A DNA stretch of 64,000 nt, taken from assembly GCF_001720485.1 (NCBI RefSeq), contig NZ_CP017114.1:744001-808000 (forward strand). The letters are read 5' to 3'. Source of the stretch: Cobetia marina. GTDB lineage: Bacteria > Pseudomonadota > Gammaproteobacteria > Pseudomonadales > Halomonadaceae. Below, piece after piece: positions 35,646-44,298 of the stretch (position 1 is the first letter of the stretch; each line of letters starts with the position of its first letter). A program made the translations under genes and the position numbers. The notes under the pieces were generated by a model. That model was not told where the DNA came from and did not search any database. It saw nothing but the letters and a program-made list of their open reading frames with translations.

Positions 35646-36794
35646 ATGTCACAACGTGCGTTACCCCTTGCCTGCGCCATTGCGCTCGGCCTCTCCAGTC
35701 TCGCATCCCAGGCCGTGCTGGCAGATGGCAGCCCTGCACAGCAGCGTGCCGAAGCCGCTGCGGGCAAGCTGGATATCTCCAAGTTTCTCAAGCCGCGCAG
35801 CGATGCCCACAGCCAGAACTTCCAGTTCGGTGGTACCAGTGTCCATCAGTTCACCATCAAGGAAGCCGGACGTTATGAGATCGACGGCAACGCCAACTTC
35901 GATGTGAGTGATCCCTACACCCTGGATGCCAGCCTGGAAGACGAGCAGGGTGCGATCATCGCCACGGGCACGGGTGACAGGGCATCGGATGGCCTGAACA
36001 TGAATGTCGAGCTGGAGCCCGGGGTCTACAAGCTGCGCGTACGCGCCGACAAGCTGGGTGCCGGCAAGTCGGGTGGCAATACCTATGAAGTGAACGTGGC
36101 GGGCCTCAGCGAGAGCGGTGAGAAGCTCTCCGCCGAGGAAAGCGGCATCGAGACCGGTGACGGTCTGGTGTTCCTGGACACCGATGGTGATGGCCGCCGC
36201 ACTGCCTTCGTCGATGCAGACGATGAAGTGGCGACCATCAAGCCGGCCACCGTGGCCGCGGCTGAGCAGGCGGCGCGCGAGCAGAAGGCCGCCGAGACCG
36301 GCAACGCTGCCGCGGAAGGTAGCGCTACTGCCGGTGAAGCCGTCGCCAGCACGGCGACTGGCACGGCCGAAGCTGCCACTACGGCGTCTGCCACTACGGC
36401 GTCTGCCACTACGGCGGCGGCGACCGGCAGCGCTGCTGTCACCGAGAGTGAAGCGGAGCCGGACCGTCGTTTCGATGAGATCGTCACCGATGTGCGCATT
36501 CGCGAGAAGGGCGAGGTCATGACCTTCGATGTCTCAGATCGCGGCACCGTGACCATCGACAGCGAGACCTTCCCGGGCAGTGAAGGTACCTACAAGCTGC
36601 AGATGCGTTTGCTGGATGAGAACGGCAATACCGTTGCCAGCGACAAGGGCGAAGGTTTCGAGGGCGACTTCCACCTCGAGACCGTGCTGGAACCGGGGCG
36701 CTACACCGTGTGGGTCAGCGGTCAGAAGTTCGGCACTGCCATGGAAGGGGTCAACAACTACACCGTGCGGGTGCGTCAGCTGGACGTCAAATAA
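35646..36794 (+). CDS. Secreted protein with two PPC-like beta domains and an Ala/Thr linker
   Basis: The 382-residue product has a signal peptide (ALPLACAIALGLSSLASQA region) with probable cleavage after VLA near residue 27. Two similar beta-rich domains follow. Domain A (~55-160) reads HQFTIKEAGRYEIDGN and ends VELEPGVYKLRVRA. Domain B (~285-380) reads MTFDVSDRGTVTIDSE and ends VLEPGRYTVWVSG. Both resemble bacterial pre-peptidase C-terminal (PPC) domains. They are joined by a calcium-loop-like DTDGDGRRTAF stretch and a low-complexity Ala/Thr linker with three 5-residue repeats. I do not recognise the gene. It is probably periplasmic or extracellular. The ATG at 35646 was chosen because the signal peptide starts there. 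Confidence 0.7.
   Translation: MSQRALPLACAIALGLSSLASQAVLADGSPAQQRAEAAAGKLDISKFLKPRSDAHSQNFQFGGTSVHQFTIKEAGRYEIDGNANFDVSDPYTLDASLEDEQGAIIATGTGDRASDGLNMNVELEPGVYKLRVRADKLGAGKSGGNTYEVNVAGLSESGEKLSAEESGIETGDGLVFLDTDGDGRRTAFVDADDEVATIKPATVAAAEQAAREQKAAETGNAAAEGSATAGEAVASTATGTAEAATTASATTASATTAAATGSAAVTESEAEPDRRFDEIVTDVRIREKGEVMTFDVSDRGTVTIDSETFPGSEGTYKLQMRLLDENGNTVASDKGEGFEGDFHLETVLEPGRYTVWVSGQKFGTAMEGVNNYTVRVRQLDVK
36375..36419 (+). repeat. 15-bp tandem repeats in the Ala/Thr linker
   Basis: Three consecutive 15-bp units (GCCACTACGGCGTCT, the last diverging at its end) encode ATTAS-type blocks in the linker of the secreted two-domain protein. Confidence 0.85.
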
Positions 36795-36821
36795 GTCCAG
36801 CGATCAGACCCTGACAGTGAC

Positions 36822-36852
36822 AAGGAAGGCGGCCCTCGGGGCCGCCTTCCTT
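36822..36852 (+). terminator. Rho-independent terminator after the two-domain protein gene
   Basis: AAGGAAGGCGGCC and GGCCGCCTTCCTT form a 13-bp stem around a short loop, ending in TTCCTTCG. Confidence 0.85.
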
Positions 36853-37036
36853 CGTGTGTCGCTTCCTTGCCGCCTTCCTCTGTGCCTCATCTTCGTCACT
36901 TCTCTTCGTTCTCCCTCGTCATTCTTGCCTGAGGCAATCGCGTCCGGCGGAGTGTCTGTCGCGACGGGCTTCGGGTATACTTCGCGCCCAGTTCCGCTGT
37001 CGTCATGCCCCCTGTCGCTGCTGCCTGGAGATCACC

Positions 37037-38080
37037 ATGTACTCGTTTGCTCGCTCGCTTCTGTTCAAGCTCGATCCGGAAACGGCTCATGGTGTGACGC
37101 TCAACGCCCTGGACATGGCCCATCGGCTTGGCATGGCGCGTGGATTGGGCGGTGAGGCACCACGTGACCCGGTGACGCTGATGGGCCTAGAATTCCCCAA
37201 CCGTGTCGGGCTGGCTGCCGGTCTCGACAAGAATGCCGATCACCTCGATGCGCTCGCCGCCCTGGGATTCGGTTTCGTGGAGGTCGGCACGGTGACGCCG
37301 AAAGGGCAGGCTGGCAATCCGAAGCCGCGCCTGTTCCGCCTGCCGGAGCACCAGGCGATCATCAACCGCATGGGCTTCAACAATGCCGGGGTTGAGCATC
37401 TGGTCGCGAAGGTCAAGGCCAGTCAGGCGCGTGGTGCCTCCGGTGTCGTGTTGGGGATCAACATCGGCAAGAACCTGACCACGGCGGTGGATGATGCGCT
37501 GAACGACTATCTGGTCTGCCTCGCGGCCGTGCATGCTCACGCCGACTACATCACCGCCAACATCTCGTCGCCCAACACGCCGGGATTGCGCAATCTGCAG
37601 TTCGGGGACCACCTCAATCAGTTGCTGGCGGGGCTGCGCGAGCGCTGTGATCAACTCGATGCCGAGCGTGGCAAGAAGGTCCCGCTGGTGATCAAGATCG
37701 CCCCTGATATGGACAGTGAAGAGATTCTGTTCGTGGCGCGGGCGTTGGCGGACAACGGCATCGATGGCGTCATCGCCACCAACACCACCATCGAGCGTAC
37801 GGCGGTAGCGGGTAGTCCGCATGCGCAGGAGGCGGGCGGACTTTCCGGCGCACCGGTGCGTGAATCCTCCACCCGTGTGATTCGTGGCCTGCGTGAAGCG
37901 CTGCCGAACATGCCGATCATCGGTGTGGGCGGTATCACCGATGGCGAGAGTGCACGTGAGAAGATTGCCGCGGGGGCGGATCTGGTTCAGCTGTATTCCG
38001 GGCTGATCTATCGCGGCCCGGCGCTGATCGGAGAGTGCGCGCGTGCATTGGAGAAGGCGGATACGCTCATCAAGCTGTGA
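37037..38080 (+). CDS. pyrD: Dihydroorotate dehydrogenase (quinone), class 2
   Basis: PyrD oxidises dihydroorotate to orotate in pyrimidine synthesis, passing electrons to quinone at the inner membrane. The 347-residue protein has the class 2 N-terminal amphipathic helix ([17 protein letters not shown]), the FMN-binding segments [14 protein letters not shown] and VGTVTPKGQ, and NRMGFNN. The catalytic-Ser region is [14 protein letters not shown], and the C-terminal segments are [14 protein letters not shown] and [14 protein letters not shown] precedes the ATG at 37037. The nearby rmf and rlmKL repeat the gene neighbourhood of E. coli pyrD. Confidence 0.95.
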   Translation: MYSFARSLLFKLDPETAHGVTLNALDMAHRLGMARGLGGEAPRDPVTLMGLEFPNRVGLAAGLDKNADHLDALAALGFGFVEVGTVTPKGQAGNPKPRLFRLPEHQAIINRMGFNNAGVEHLVAKVKASQARGASGVVLGINIGKNLTTAVDDALNDYLVCLAAVHAHADYITANISSPNTPGLRNLQFGDHLNQLLAGLRERCDQLDAERGKKVPLVIKIAPDMDSEEILFVARALADNGIDGVIATNTTIERTAVAGSPHAQEAGGLSGAPVRESSTRVIRGLREALPNMPIIGVGGITDGESAREKIAAGADLVQLYSGLIYRGPALIGECARALEKADTLIKL

Positions 38081-38101
38081 TCAGACAGCCAGACAACGAA
38101 A

Positions 38102-38131
38102 GAGCCGCCTCCTGACATCAGAAGGCGGCCT
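38102..38131. terminator. Probable terminator after pyrD
   Basis: GCCGCCT and AGGCGGC, extended by weaker pairs, form a hairpin 20 bases beyond the pyrD stop. No good T tract follows on the plus strand; the minus-strand side has CTCTTTCGTT, so it may act on either strand. Confidence 0.55.
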
Positions 38132-38861
38132 CGGTACCGGCGTGAATGATGATGTGGCAGTGTCAGCGATGTGTCTCGTGAACTGACATTGCCGTGTTGG
38201 CTGCCATGTCCAGCCAGCGTGCACGATGCGAAGCGCTTTTGCCGTCAGGAACGGCGGTCGGGTATTGGCCCATCGAGCTCATCGGGTCCGTGGATGGTGA
38301 TAGCAGGCCTGCAAGAAGCCTGCTGATGCAGTCAAGGTGAACGTTTGCCCGTGTCGTGCTCCGCGCTGAACCGTCGTTCATGCAGGCCGTCGCCTGCCGC
38401 GCATTCTCTGGAGCCATGTCGCGAGGGAATCGACACGAGCGCCAACATCTCGGCCTTTCAAGCGGAGAAGCGAGTCGGCCCCATTGCCTACTGCTTCACG
38501 CGCCTGACAGTGCCGTGCGTCTTCAAGATAGAAATAAGGCGTTACCTCCCTGGTGGCTTGTCATGTCGCTAAGCGACGTCCTTGGGATTTTCCGGGTGAC
38601 ATCAGCATCGACTGAGTCACCGTGAACACCTCGAGTCCTCTCTGTACGTGCCTTCCGGCGCCATTGATCAGGCGATCCGGTAGACTGATGCCGGAGAATC
38701 CGCTTGCGCAGCGCATCAGGCTGCGTGGGCGGGGTGAAAGGCGCCAGGCGCCATCTTCAGGTGTCACTCCTTGACGTCATGCATCCTGAAAGTCATCGGG
38801 ACGGGAATCAACATCCCGGTGGGAGTATCCTGGTTTGTCCATTGCCGGAGCCCGCTGGGGC
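38132..38861. other. Unassigned region between pyrD and rmf
   Basis: About 730 bases without a convincing gene. Short open frames on both strands give no recognisable protein. A small hairpin AGCAGGC...GCCTGCT lies at 38302-38324, and another, GAGCCC-GCTG-GGGCTC, lies at 38848-38863 over the rmf stop codon. Confidence 0.4.
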
Positions 38862-39071
38862 TCAGGACAGCACCATGGGGTTCTTGTGGATGCCGGACAC
38901 GCCGGTCATGCCAGACCATTGGTCGCCACGTCCTTCGCGCCAGCCACTCATCCAGAATTCACGTAGATTGACATCGATACTGGGACAATCATCACGGGAA
39001 CGACCGGTAACGCCGGCCTTGTAGCCGTGAACATAGGCACGCTGAAAGCGATCACGTTTCTGTCTCTTCAT
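38862..39071 (-). CDS. rmf: Ribosome modulation factor
   Basis: Rmf binds 70S ribosomes and drives their dimerisation to inactive 100S particles in stationary phase. The 69-residue product starts MKRQKRDRFQRAYVHGYKAG, then GRSRDDCP and EFWMSGWREGRGDQW, matching E. coli Rmf over ~50 residues. It carries a C-terminal tail of ~15 residues beyond the usual end (E. coli Rmf is 55 residues). AGAGG precedes the ATG. The pyrD-rmf-rlmKL neighbourhood supports the call. A hairpin sits in the presumed 5' leader. Confidence 0.92.
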   Translation of the reverse strand: MKRQKRDRFQRAYVHGYKAGVTGRSRDDCPSIDVNLREFWMSGWREGRGDQWSGMTGVSGIHKNPMVLS

Positions 39072-39119
39072 GGATGACCTCTATGTGAGAACCCATCGGC
39101 ATTGGAGTCACTGTCGTGG

Positions 39120-39136
39120 TGTCTCTCGAGGAGACA
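39120..39136 (-). other. Stem-loop in the presumed rmf leader
   Basis: TGTCTC-TCGAG-GAGACA forms a perfect 6-bp stem with a 5-base loop, ~50 bases upstream of the rmf ATG. It may shape mRNA stability or translation. Confidence 0.4.
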
Positions 39137-39600
39137 TCGTCCGGTGGCAGCGACTCGATACAGCATGGCTTGCCGAGTGAGAGAGTAGGCCGATGACCCG
39201 AAGGTCACTGCCGGCCTCGTGCTTCATCACCTCAGTGGCCACTGACCAGCCGTGTCGGGAAAGGCCGTGGATGTGAGATGATGGAGGGTCTTGCCAGTAC
39301 ATGCTCGAGCGTGATGGTGGATAGGTCACTGCAGGCCCGGATCTCTGCTCTGAAGGTTGTGTCATCAGAATCCTGTTTCATCGGTGGCAATGGTCACCGA
39401 GATGCAGTCGGGCATGCTGCCTGAATGAGGGTTTCGCTCCGTGAACCTCCTTTTCGCTTGGCGTGTCACCTTTCCGAATTGTAGCTACACCTATAGTTTT
39501 TAGAACACTGCCTCTGGCTTGTCGACAGCCGTATAGGAATATCGCTAGTGCCAGAAGCCAACTCACAGGAATAAGTCCGGCCTTTGCCGGTGAGAGATTC
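39137..39600. other. Divergent promoter region, rmf and rlmKL
   Basis: About 460 bases with no recognisable gene. A 10-bp palindrome TGTAGCTACA is at 39480-39489, followed by CTATAGT, which could be part of an rlmKL promoter. I cannot place -35 elements with confidence. Confidence 0.35.
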
Positions 39601-41817
39601 ATGACTGACACGACTTCTGCGACTTCGCCGCGCGCCCCCAGCAACCCGCTCTCCACCTGGTTTGCGACCTGTCCGCGTGGCCTCGAGACCTTGCTGGCTG
39701 ACGAGCTGACGTCGCTGGGTGCCGAGGTGACCGGCACCACCGTGGCCGGCGTCCACTTCAATGGAAGTCAGGAGACGGCTTACCGCACCATTCTGTGGTC
39801 ACGCCTGGCCAATCGCATCATTCGCCTGCTGACCCGCGTGGGCGGCGTCGACACCGGCGAGCAGCTGCGCAAGGCGAGCGCCGGCGTCGACTGGGCAATG
39901 GAATTGCCGGATCGTGCCTCCATCGCCGTCGATTTTCACGGAACATGGAAAGATATTCGACACACCTTCTTCGGCGCTCAGACCGTCAAGGATGGCATCG
40001 TCGAGGCGATGTTCGAGGAAGGTCGCCACAAGCCGACCGTCGATGGCAAGAATGCCGATCTGCGCATCTATGCGCATCTGCACAATGGCTTCATCACCCT
40101 GGGCATCGACCTGGTGGGTCGCAGCCTGCATCAGCGTGGCTACCGCCCCGACCTCGCCCATGCGCCACTCAAGGAGAATCTGGCCGCGGCACTGCTGATG
40201 CGTGCCGATTGGCCGGCACGTGCGGCGCGGGGTGAGAGCCTGGTCGACCCGATGTGCGGTTCCGGCACGCTGCTGATCGAGGCGGCCTTGATGGCGGCGG
40301 ATATCGCCCCGCAGTCGCTGAATGAAGACTTCGCCTGCCGCCACTGGGGGCGTCATGACGAGCGTATCTGGAAAGGCCTGCGCGAGGAGATGGAGCAGCG
40401 TGCCATCGCCGGGCGCCGCAAGGTCACCGCGCGTCTGTTCGGGCGTGATCATAGCCCGCAGGCGATCTCTGCCGCGCGCTCCAATGCCATGCGTGCCGGC
40501 ATTCCGGCGCTGATCGAGCTGGAAGGGGCCTCCGTCGCCGAGCTGACCTGTCCAGAGGGTGCCGCCACCGGCCTTGTGATGACCAACCCGCCCTACGGCG
40601 AGCGTCTGGGTGAGCTGCCGGCATTGGTGCCGCTCTATGCAAGCCTCGGTGAGCGCATGAAGCGTCACTTCGGCGGCTGGACGCTGGGCATGTTCACCGG
40701 CAACCCGGACCTCGGTCACCGTCTGGGCCTGCGTGCGCATCGTCAGTACGCCTTCCGCAACGGTCAGCTGGATTGCAAGCTGCTGATGATCGACGTGGCA
40801 GCGCGTGAGCGAGCGGTCGACGAGGACAGCGTGGCGGAAGATGCCCGCAGTCAGCCGGCACTCAGCGAGGGCGGCCAGATGTTCGCCAATCGCCTGAAGA
40901 AGAACCAGAAGTCGCTGTCCCGCTGGCTCAAGCAGAGCGGCACCACCTGTTATCGCCTCTATGATGCCGACATGCCGGAATACGCGCTGGCCATCGATAT
41001 CTACGGGCGTCATGTGCACGTGCAGGAATACACGCCGCCCAAGTCCGTGGATGCCAGTCAGGCGCAGCGTCGTCTGATGGATGCCCTGGCGGCGATTCCG
41101 CAGGTACTGGGCTGCTCGCCCAACGATATCCATATCAAGCAGCGCACGCGTCAGGCGGGCAAGGCGCAGTACACCCGTCAGGATAGCTCCGGTCAGCGTA
41201 TCGAGGTGCAGGAAGGCGACGCCAGACTGTGGGTGAACCTCAAGGACTACCTGGATACCGGCCTGTTCCTGGATCACCGTCCGGTGCGCAAGCTGCTGGG
41301 CAAGGAAGCGGACGGCAAGCGGGTGCTCAACCTGTTCTGCTATACTGCGACGGCCACCGTGCACGCGGTTTTGGGCGGTGCCAGCGAGAGTGTCAGCGTC
41401 GACATGTCCAATACCTACCTGGACTGGGGGCGCGAGAACTTCAAGCTCAATGGCATCAGCGAGAAGCGTCACCAGCTGGTGCGTGCCGACTGCCTGAAGT
41501 GGCTGGAGCGTTCCCGCGAGGAGTTCGACCTGATCTTCCTGGATCCGCCGACCTTCTCCAATTCCAAGAAGATGGAAGGCACCCTGGATATCCAGCGTGA
41601 TCACGCGCGCCTGATCGACCTGGCGATGGCCAGCCTGGCTCCGGGCGGCACGCTGATCTTCTCCAACAACCATCGTCGCTTCGTGATGGATGACAGCGTC
41701 AGCCAGCATCATGTGGTGGAAGACCTGTCGCGCAAGCTGCTGGACCCGGACTTCAAGCGCCGTCCGGATATCCACCACGTCTTCCGCATCCGTCGCGCCA
41801 GCGACGTGAAGGGCTGA
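39601..41817 (+). CDS. rlmKL: Bifunctional 23S rRNA methyltransferase (m2G2445 / m7G2069)
   Basis: RlmKL methylates G2445 (RlmL part) and G2069 (RlmK part) of 23S rRNA. The 738-residue protein has an N-terminal THUMP domain (WFATCPRGLETLLADEL at residue ~18), an RlmL methyltransferase domain with VDPMCGSGTLLIEAALMA and TNPPYGERLG, and a C-terminal RlmK domain. The last has NLFCYTATATVHAV and LDPPTFSNSKKMEGT. Length and domain order match E. coli RlmL/KL. The ATG at 39601 is taken; an in-frame upstream extension crosses the intergenic region. A glutaredoxin-like gene follows after 3 bases. Confidence 0.95.
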   Translation: MTDTTSATSPRAPSNPLSTWFATCPRGLETLLADELTSLGAEVTGTTVAGVHFNGSQETAYRTILWSRLANRIIRLLTRVGGVDTGEQLRKASAGVDWAMELPDRASIAVDFHGTWKDIRHTFFGAQTVKDGIVEAMFEEGRHKPTVDGKNADLRIYAHLHNGFITLGIDLVGRSLHQRGYRPDLAHAPLKENLAAALLMRADWPARAARGESLVDPMCGSGTLLIEAALMAADIAPQSLNEDFACRHWGRHDERIWKGLREEMEQRAIAGRRKVTARLFGRDHSPQAISAARSNAMRAGIPALIELEGASVAELTCPEGAATGLVMTNPPYGERLGELPALVPLYASLGERMKRHFGGWTLGMFTGNPDLGHRLGLRAHRQYAFRNGQLDCKLLMIDVAARERAVDEDSVAEDARSQPALSEGGQMFANRLKKNQKSLSRWLKQSGTTCYRLYDADMPEYALAIDIYGRHVHVQEYTPPKSVDASQAQRRLMDALAAIPQVLGCSPNDIHIKQRTRQAGKAQYTRQDSSGQRIEVQEGDARLWVNLKDYLDTGLFLDHRPVRKLLGKEADGKRVLNLFCYTATATVHAVLGGASESVSVDMSNTYLDWGRENFKLNGISEKRHQLVRADCLKWLERSREEFDLIFLDPPTFSNSKKMEGTLDIQRDHARLIDLAMASLAPGGTLIFSNNHRRFVMDDSVSQHHVVEDLSRKLLDPDFKRRPDIHHVFRIRRASDVKG

Positions 41818-41820
41818 GCG

Positions 41821-42159
41821 ATGGCCAGCGTCCCACTGTGGCTCTACACCACGGCGGGCTGTCATCTGTGTGCTCGGCTGGAAGCCACGCTGCAGGCGCT
41901 GGGGGCCGATGTCACGCTCACGCGGGTCGAGATCGCCTTCGACGCGCAACTGAGCGAGCGTTACGCGACACGCATTCCCGTGCTGGCAAGCGCATCGGGT
42001 GCAGAGTACTCGCTGGTAGATGGCGAAGAGGCCTTGCCGGGCTGGTTGCGCGCGCAGGGCGTCGAGCAGGGCGTCGATCGGACGCCCCCTGCCAGGCGTG
42101 ACTCAGGCGTCGAGCCGCAGGGGCATGTCATGCGCCATGGGCGTCGCTTTCTGCGCTGA
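41821..42159 (+). CDS. Glutaredoxin-like protein (DUF836 type)
   Basis: The 112-residue protein has a thioredoxin-like fold start, LWLYTTAGCHLCARLEATLQ, with a CHLC dithiol at residues ~14-17, and RIPVLASASGAEYSLVDG carrying the cis-Pro motif. It resembles the DUF836/glutaredoxin-2-like family found next to RNA or metabolic genes in proteobacteria. The last ~35 residues are not conserved in an obvious way. Its start lies 3 bases after the rlmKL stop, so it is co-transcribed and probably translationally coupled. The substrate is unknown. Confidence 0.8.
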   Translation: MASVPLWLYTTAGCHLCARLEATLQALGADVTLTRVEIAFDAQLSERYATRIPVLASASGAEYSLVDGEEALPGWLRAQGVEQGVDRTPPARRDSGVEPQGHVMRHGRRFLR

Positions 42160-42185
42160 TTCGCATCATGTCCGGGCCTGAACGA

Positions 42186-42219
42186 AAGACCGCCGCTACC
42201 TCAAGGTAGCGGCGGTCTT
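42186..42219 (+). terminator. Terminator between rlmKL operon and WGR-like gene
   Basis: AAGACCGCCGCTACC-TCAA-GGTAGCGGCGGTCTT forms a 15-bp perfect stem with a tetraloop. It is symmetrical and can serve the convergent gene too. Confidence 0.9.
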
Positions 42220-42244
42220 CTTGTCTGCGGGTCCCTGCGGCGGC

Positions 42245-42523
42245 CTAGCCTTCCAGCAGTGACATCTGGCGCATGGCATCTTCGGCCTCGGGGCTGTCAG
42301 CCGTGGCCTCCAGCACCTTGGTGAAGCCACGTGAGGCCTGGATGTGAGCGAGGTCACTGACCCAGGTCATGGCCTGCTCGTAGCTTTCGGCCAGATCGTG
42401 CTTCAGTCCGCCGAACTGGGTGCCGATCTGGCCCCAGGAGCGACTGACGATCCAGTCGCCGAACATGTCCTGATGTACATGGACCAGGACGTAATCATGA
42501 TGGCTTTCCCAGCGGATGATCAC
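42245..42523 (-). CDS. Small WGR-like domain protein
   Basis: The 92-residue protein consists of little more than one WGR-like fold: strands around YVLVHVHQDMFGDWIVSRSW, then the signature WGQIGTQFGG and a helix with SYEQAMTWVSDL. WGR domains are nucleic-acid-associated modules found in PARPs and in some bacterial proteins. The start is GTG at 42523, preceded by GGGAG. No catalytic domain accompanies it. The function is unknown. It faces away from pdxB. Confidence 0.65.
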   Translation of the reverse strand: MIIRWESHHDYVLVHVHQDMFGDWIVSRSWGQIGTQFGGLKHDLAESYEQAMTWVSDLAHIQASRGFTKVLEATADSPEAEDAMRQMSLLEG

Positions 42524-42747
42524 GCGTGACTCCCGAGGTGAAACAGAGGTGGCATGTGGATAGCTCGCAAGGCGCTGCAGGCTTGTGGCGCATGCTGCGT
42601 ACGCCTAAGATGGCACGGCGGCGAACGCTGAATCATACCATTGTAATCTTCGCATGCCTTGCGGCAAGTCAGAAGCTTTGCAAGACGCCATGCACGCGGC
42701 AACGACCGCAACGCTACCCACCGGCACAGCAAGGAACAAGGCAACAG

Positions 42748-43926
42748 ATGCACATCATCGTGGATGATAACGTCCTTCTGGCAGAAGAGTTCTTCTCTGA
42801 ATTCGGGGAAGTGATCTGTCTGCCGACCAGCGAGATCACCAATGCCGTCCTCAAGGAAGCCGACATGCTGATCTGCCGCTCCACGCTGAGGGTGGATGAG
42901 GCATTGCTGAAGGGCACTCGGGTGCGCTTCGTCGGCTCGCCGATCATCGGCACGGATCATGTCGATCTCGACTGGCTCGAGTCGGCAGGGATTCACTTCA
43001 CCAATGCGCCGGGCTGCAATGCCGATTCGGTGGTGGATTACGTGCTGTCCTCGCTGTGGCATCTGGCGGAGCAGGAAGGCTTCGATCTGCAGCTCAATCG
43101 TCGTTTCGGCGTGGTCGGTGCAGGTCAGGTCGGCTCGAGGCTGATCAAGCGTCTCGAGTCGCTGGGCGCCGAGGTGCTGGTCTGTGATCCTCCGCGCGCG
43201 CTGGCGCAGGAATCGGGAGAGGAGGCGGTAGAAGCACTGAATTTCGTCGATATCGATCATCTCGTGGCCGAGTGTGATGTCATCTGCGTGCATACCCCGA
43301 TGGTGACAGGCGGTGAGTACCCGACCCATCACCTGATCAATGCCGAGCGCATCCGTGCCATGAAGCCCGGCAGCGTATTGCTGAGCGCAGGACGCGGTGG
43401 TTGCGTGGATACTGCCGCGCTCAAGCAGCGTCTGCTGGAACAGGCTGATCTGCTGACCGTGCTGGATGTCTGGGAGAACGAGCCGGACATCGATGCGGAG
43501 CTGGCCTCGCTGGTGGATATCGCCACGCCGCATATCGCCGGACACAGTCTGGATGGCAAGATGCAGGGAACCGAGATCATCTATCAGCAGGCCTGCCGGC
43601 ATTTCGGCCTGCCGGCACGGCGCAAGCTGGGCCAGTTGAAGCCGGACCCGTGGCTTCGCAAGCTGGTGCTGACGGGGTGGGCGCCTCCGGAAGAGGCCCT
43701 CGGTCTCTGCGTTCGGGCCTGTTACGACGTGCGCCGCGATGCCTTGGGTCTGCGTCGCTATCAGCGCCGCTTCGGCAACGCCGAGGGCTTCCTGCGTTAT
43801 CGGCGTGAATATCCGTTGCGTCGCGAGTTCTCCACGCTGCGCGTCGAACTCAAGAAGAACGCCCGTGAGCTGCGTGAAGTGCTGGAAGGCTTCGGCTTCT
43901 CGCGTGTGAAGCTGGCCAGCAAATGA
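42748..43926 (+). CDS. pdxB: Erythronate-4-phosphate dehydrogenase
   Basis: PdxB is the second enzyme of the DXP-independent pyridoxal phosphate pathway of gammaproteobacteria. The 392-residue NAD-dependent dehydrogenase starts MHIIVDDNVLLAEEFFSEFG, has CRSTLRVDEALL and NAPGCNADSVVDYVLSSL, a Rossmann motif GVVGAGQVGSRLIKRL, the catalytic-base region ATPHIAGHSLDGKMQGTEI, and a PdxB-type C-terminal dimerisation domain. The ATG at 42748 was chosen because the conserved N-terminus starts there; a long upstream frame is not coding. Confidence 0.94.
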   Translation: MHIIVDDNVLLAEEFFSEFGEVICLPTSEITNAVLKEADMLICRSTLRVDEALLKGTRVRFVGSPIIGTDHVDLDWLESAGIHFTNAPGCNADSVVDYVLSSLWHLAEQEGFDLQLNRRFGVVGAGQVGSRLIKRLESLGAEVLVCDPPRALAQESGEEAVEALNFVDIDHLVAECDVICVHTPMVTGGEYPTHHLINAERIRAMKPGSVLLSAGRGGCVDTAALKQRLLEQADLLTVLDVWENEPDIDAELASLVDIATPHIAGHSLDGKMQGTEIIYQQACRHFGLPARRKLGQLKPDPWLRKLVLTGWAPPEEALGLCVRACYDVRRDALGLRRYQRRFGNAEGFLRYRREYPLRREFSTLRVELKKNARELREVLEGFGFSRVKLASK

Positions 43927-44006
43927 TGTGACATGTCATCTCTCCTGCGAGATCCATCTGCAGGAGGTGTCGAGGCCGAGTGACGGATCTCGATCGTCAG
44001 GCAGTC

Positions 44007-44043
44007 AGAACGCCTCTGTCAGCTTCGCTGGCAGGGGCGTTCT
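44007..44043 (+). terminator. Probable terminator after pdxB
   Basis: AGAACGCC pairs with GGCGTTCT, and the inner TCTGTCAGC pairs with GCTGGCAGG (two G-T wobbles), giving a 17-bp stem with a 3-base loop. A TCTCGTC tail follows with only few T. Confidence 0.65.
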
Positions 44044-44298
44044 CGTCTCAGGTACGGATGTGGGGCGGATGACCCGGTAGATGAAACCGGTTCTCGGACG
44101 TTTCGGACTGCGACCTTGGTCGATATAATGTCGCCCAAAATTACGCTGACGACAGATGTCAGGGCGCGCCCCGGGCGACTTGTCCGAGGGTGGTGTGGCC
44201 CGCTGGCTCCCCGCGTACTCCCCGTTTCTCGTGCCTTCTGCCATGCCCGTCACGACGGCGCGTGTCGGCGTCCTCATTTCCTGAAGATGGTGTCCTGA
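44044..44298. other. Promoter region upstream of nhaC
   Basis: About 255 bases without a gene. A consensus TATAAT lies at 44124-44129, but I cannot see a matching -35 hexamer. Confidence 0.35.

Noticed and set aside
38163..38625. Short open frames on both strands between pyrD and rmf
   Set aside because: None has a recognisable domain, signal peptide or good ribosome site.
39799..41949. Long minus-strand open frame opposite rlmKL
   Set aside because: rlmKL is unambiguous on the plus strand; the antisense frame is a codon-bias shadow.
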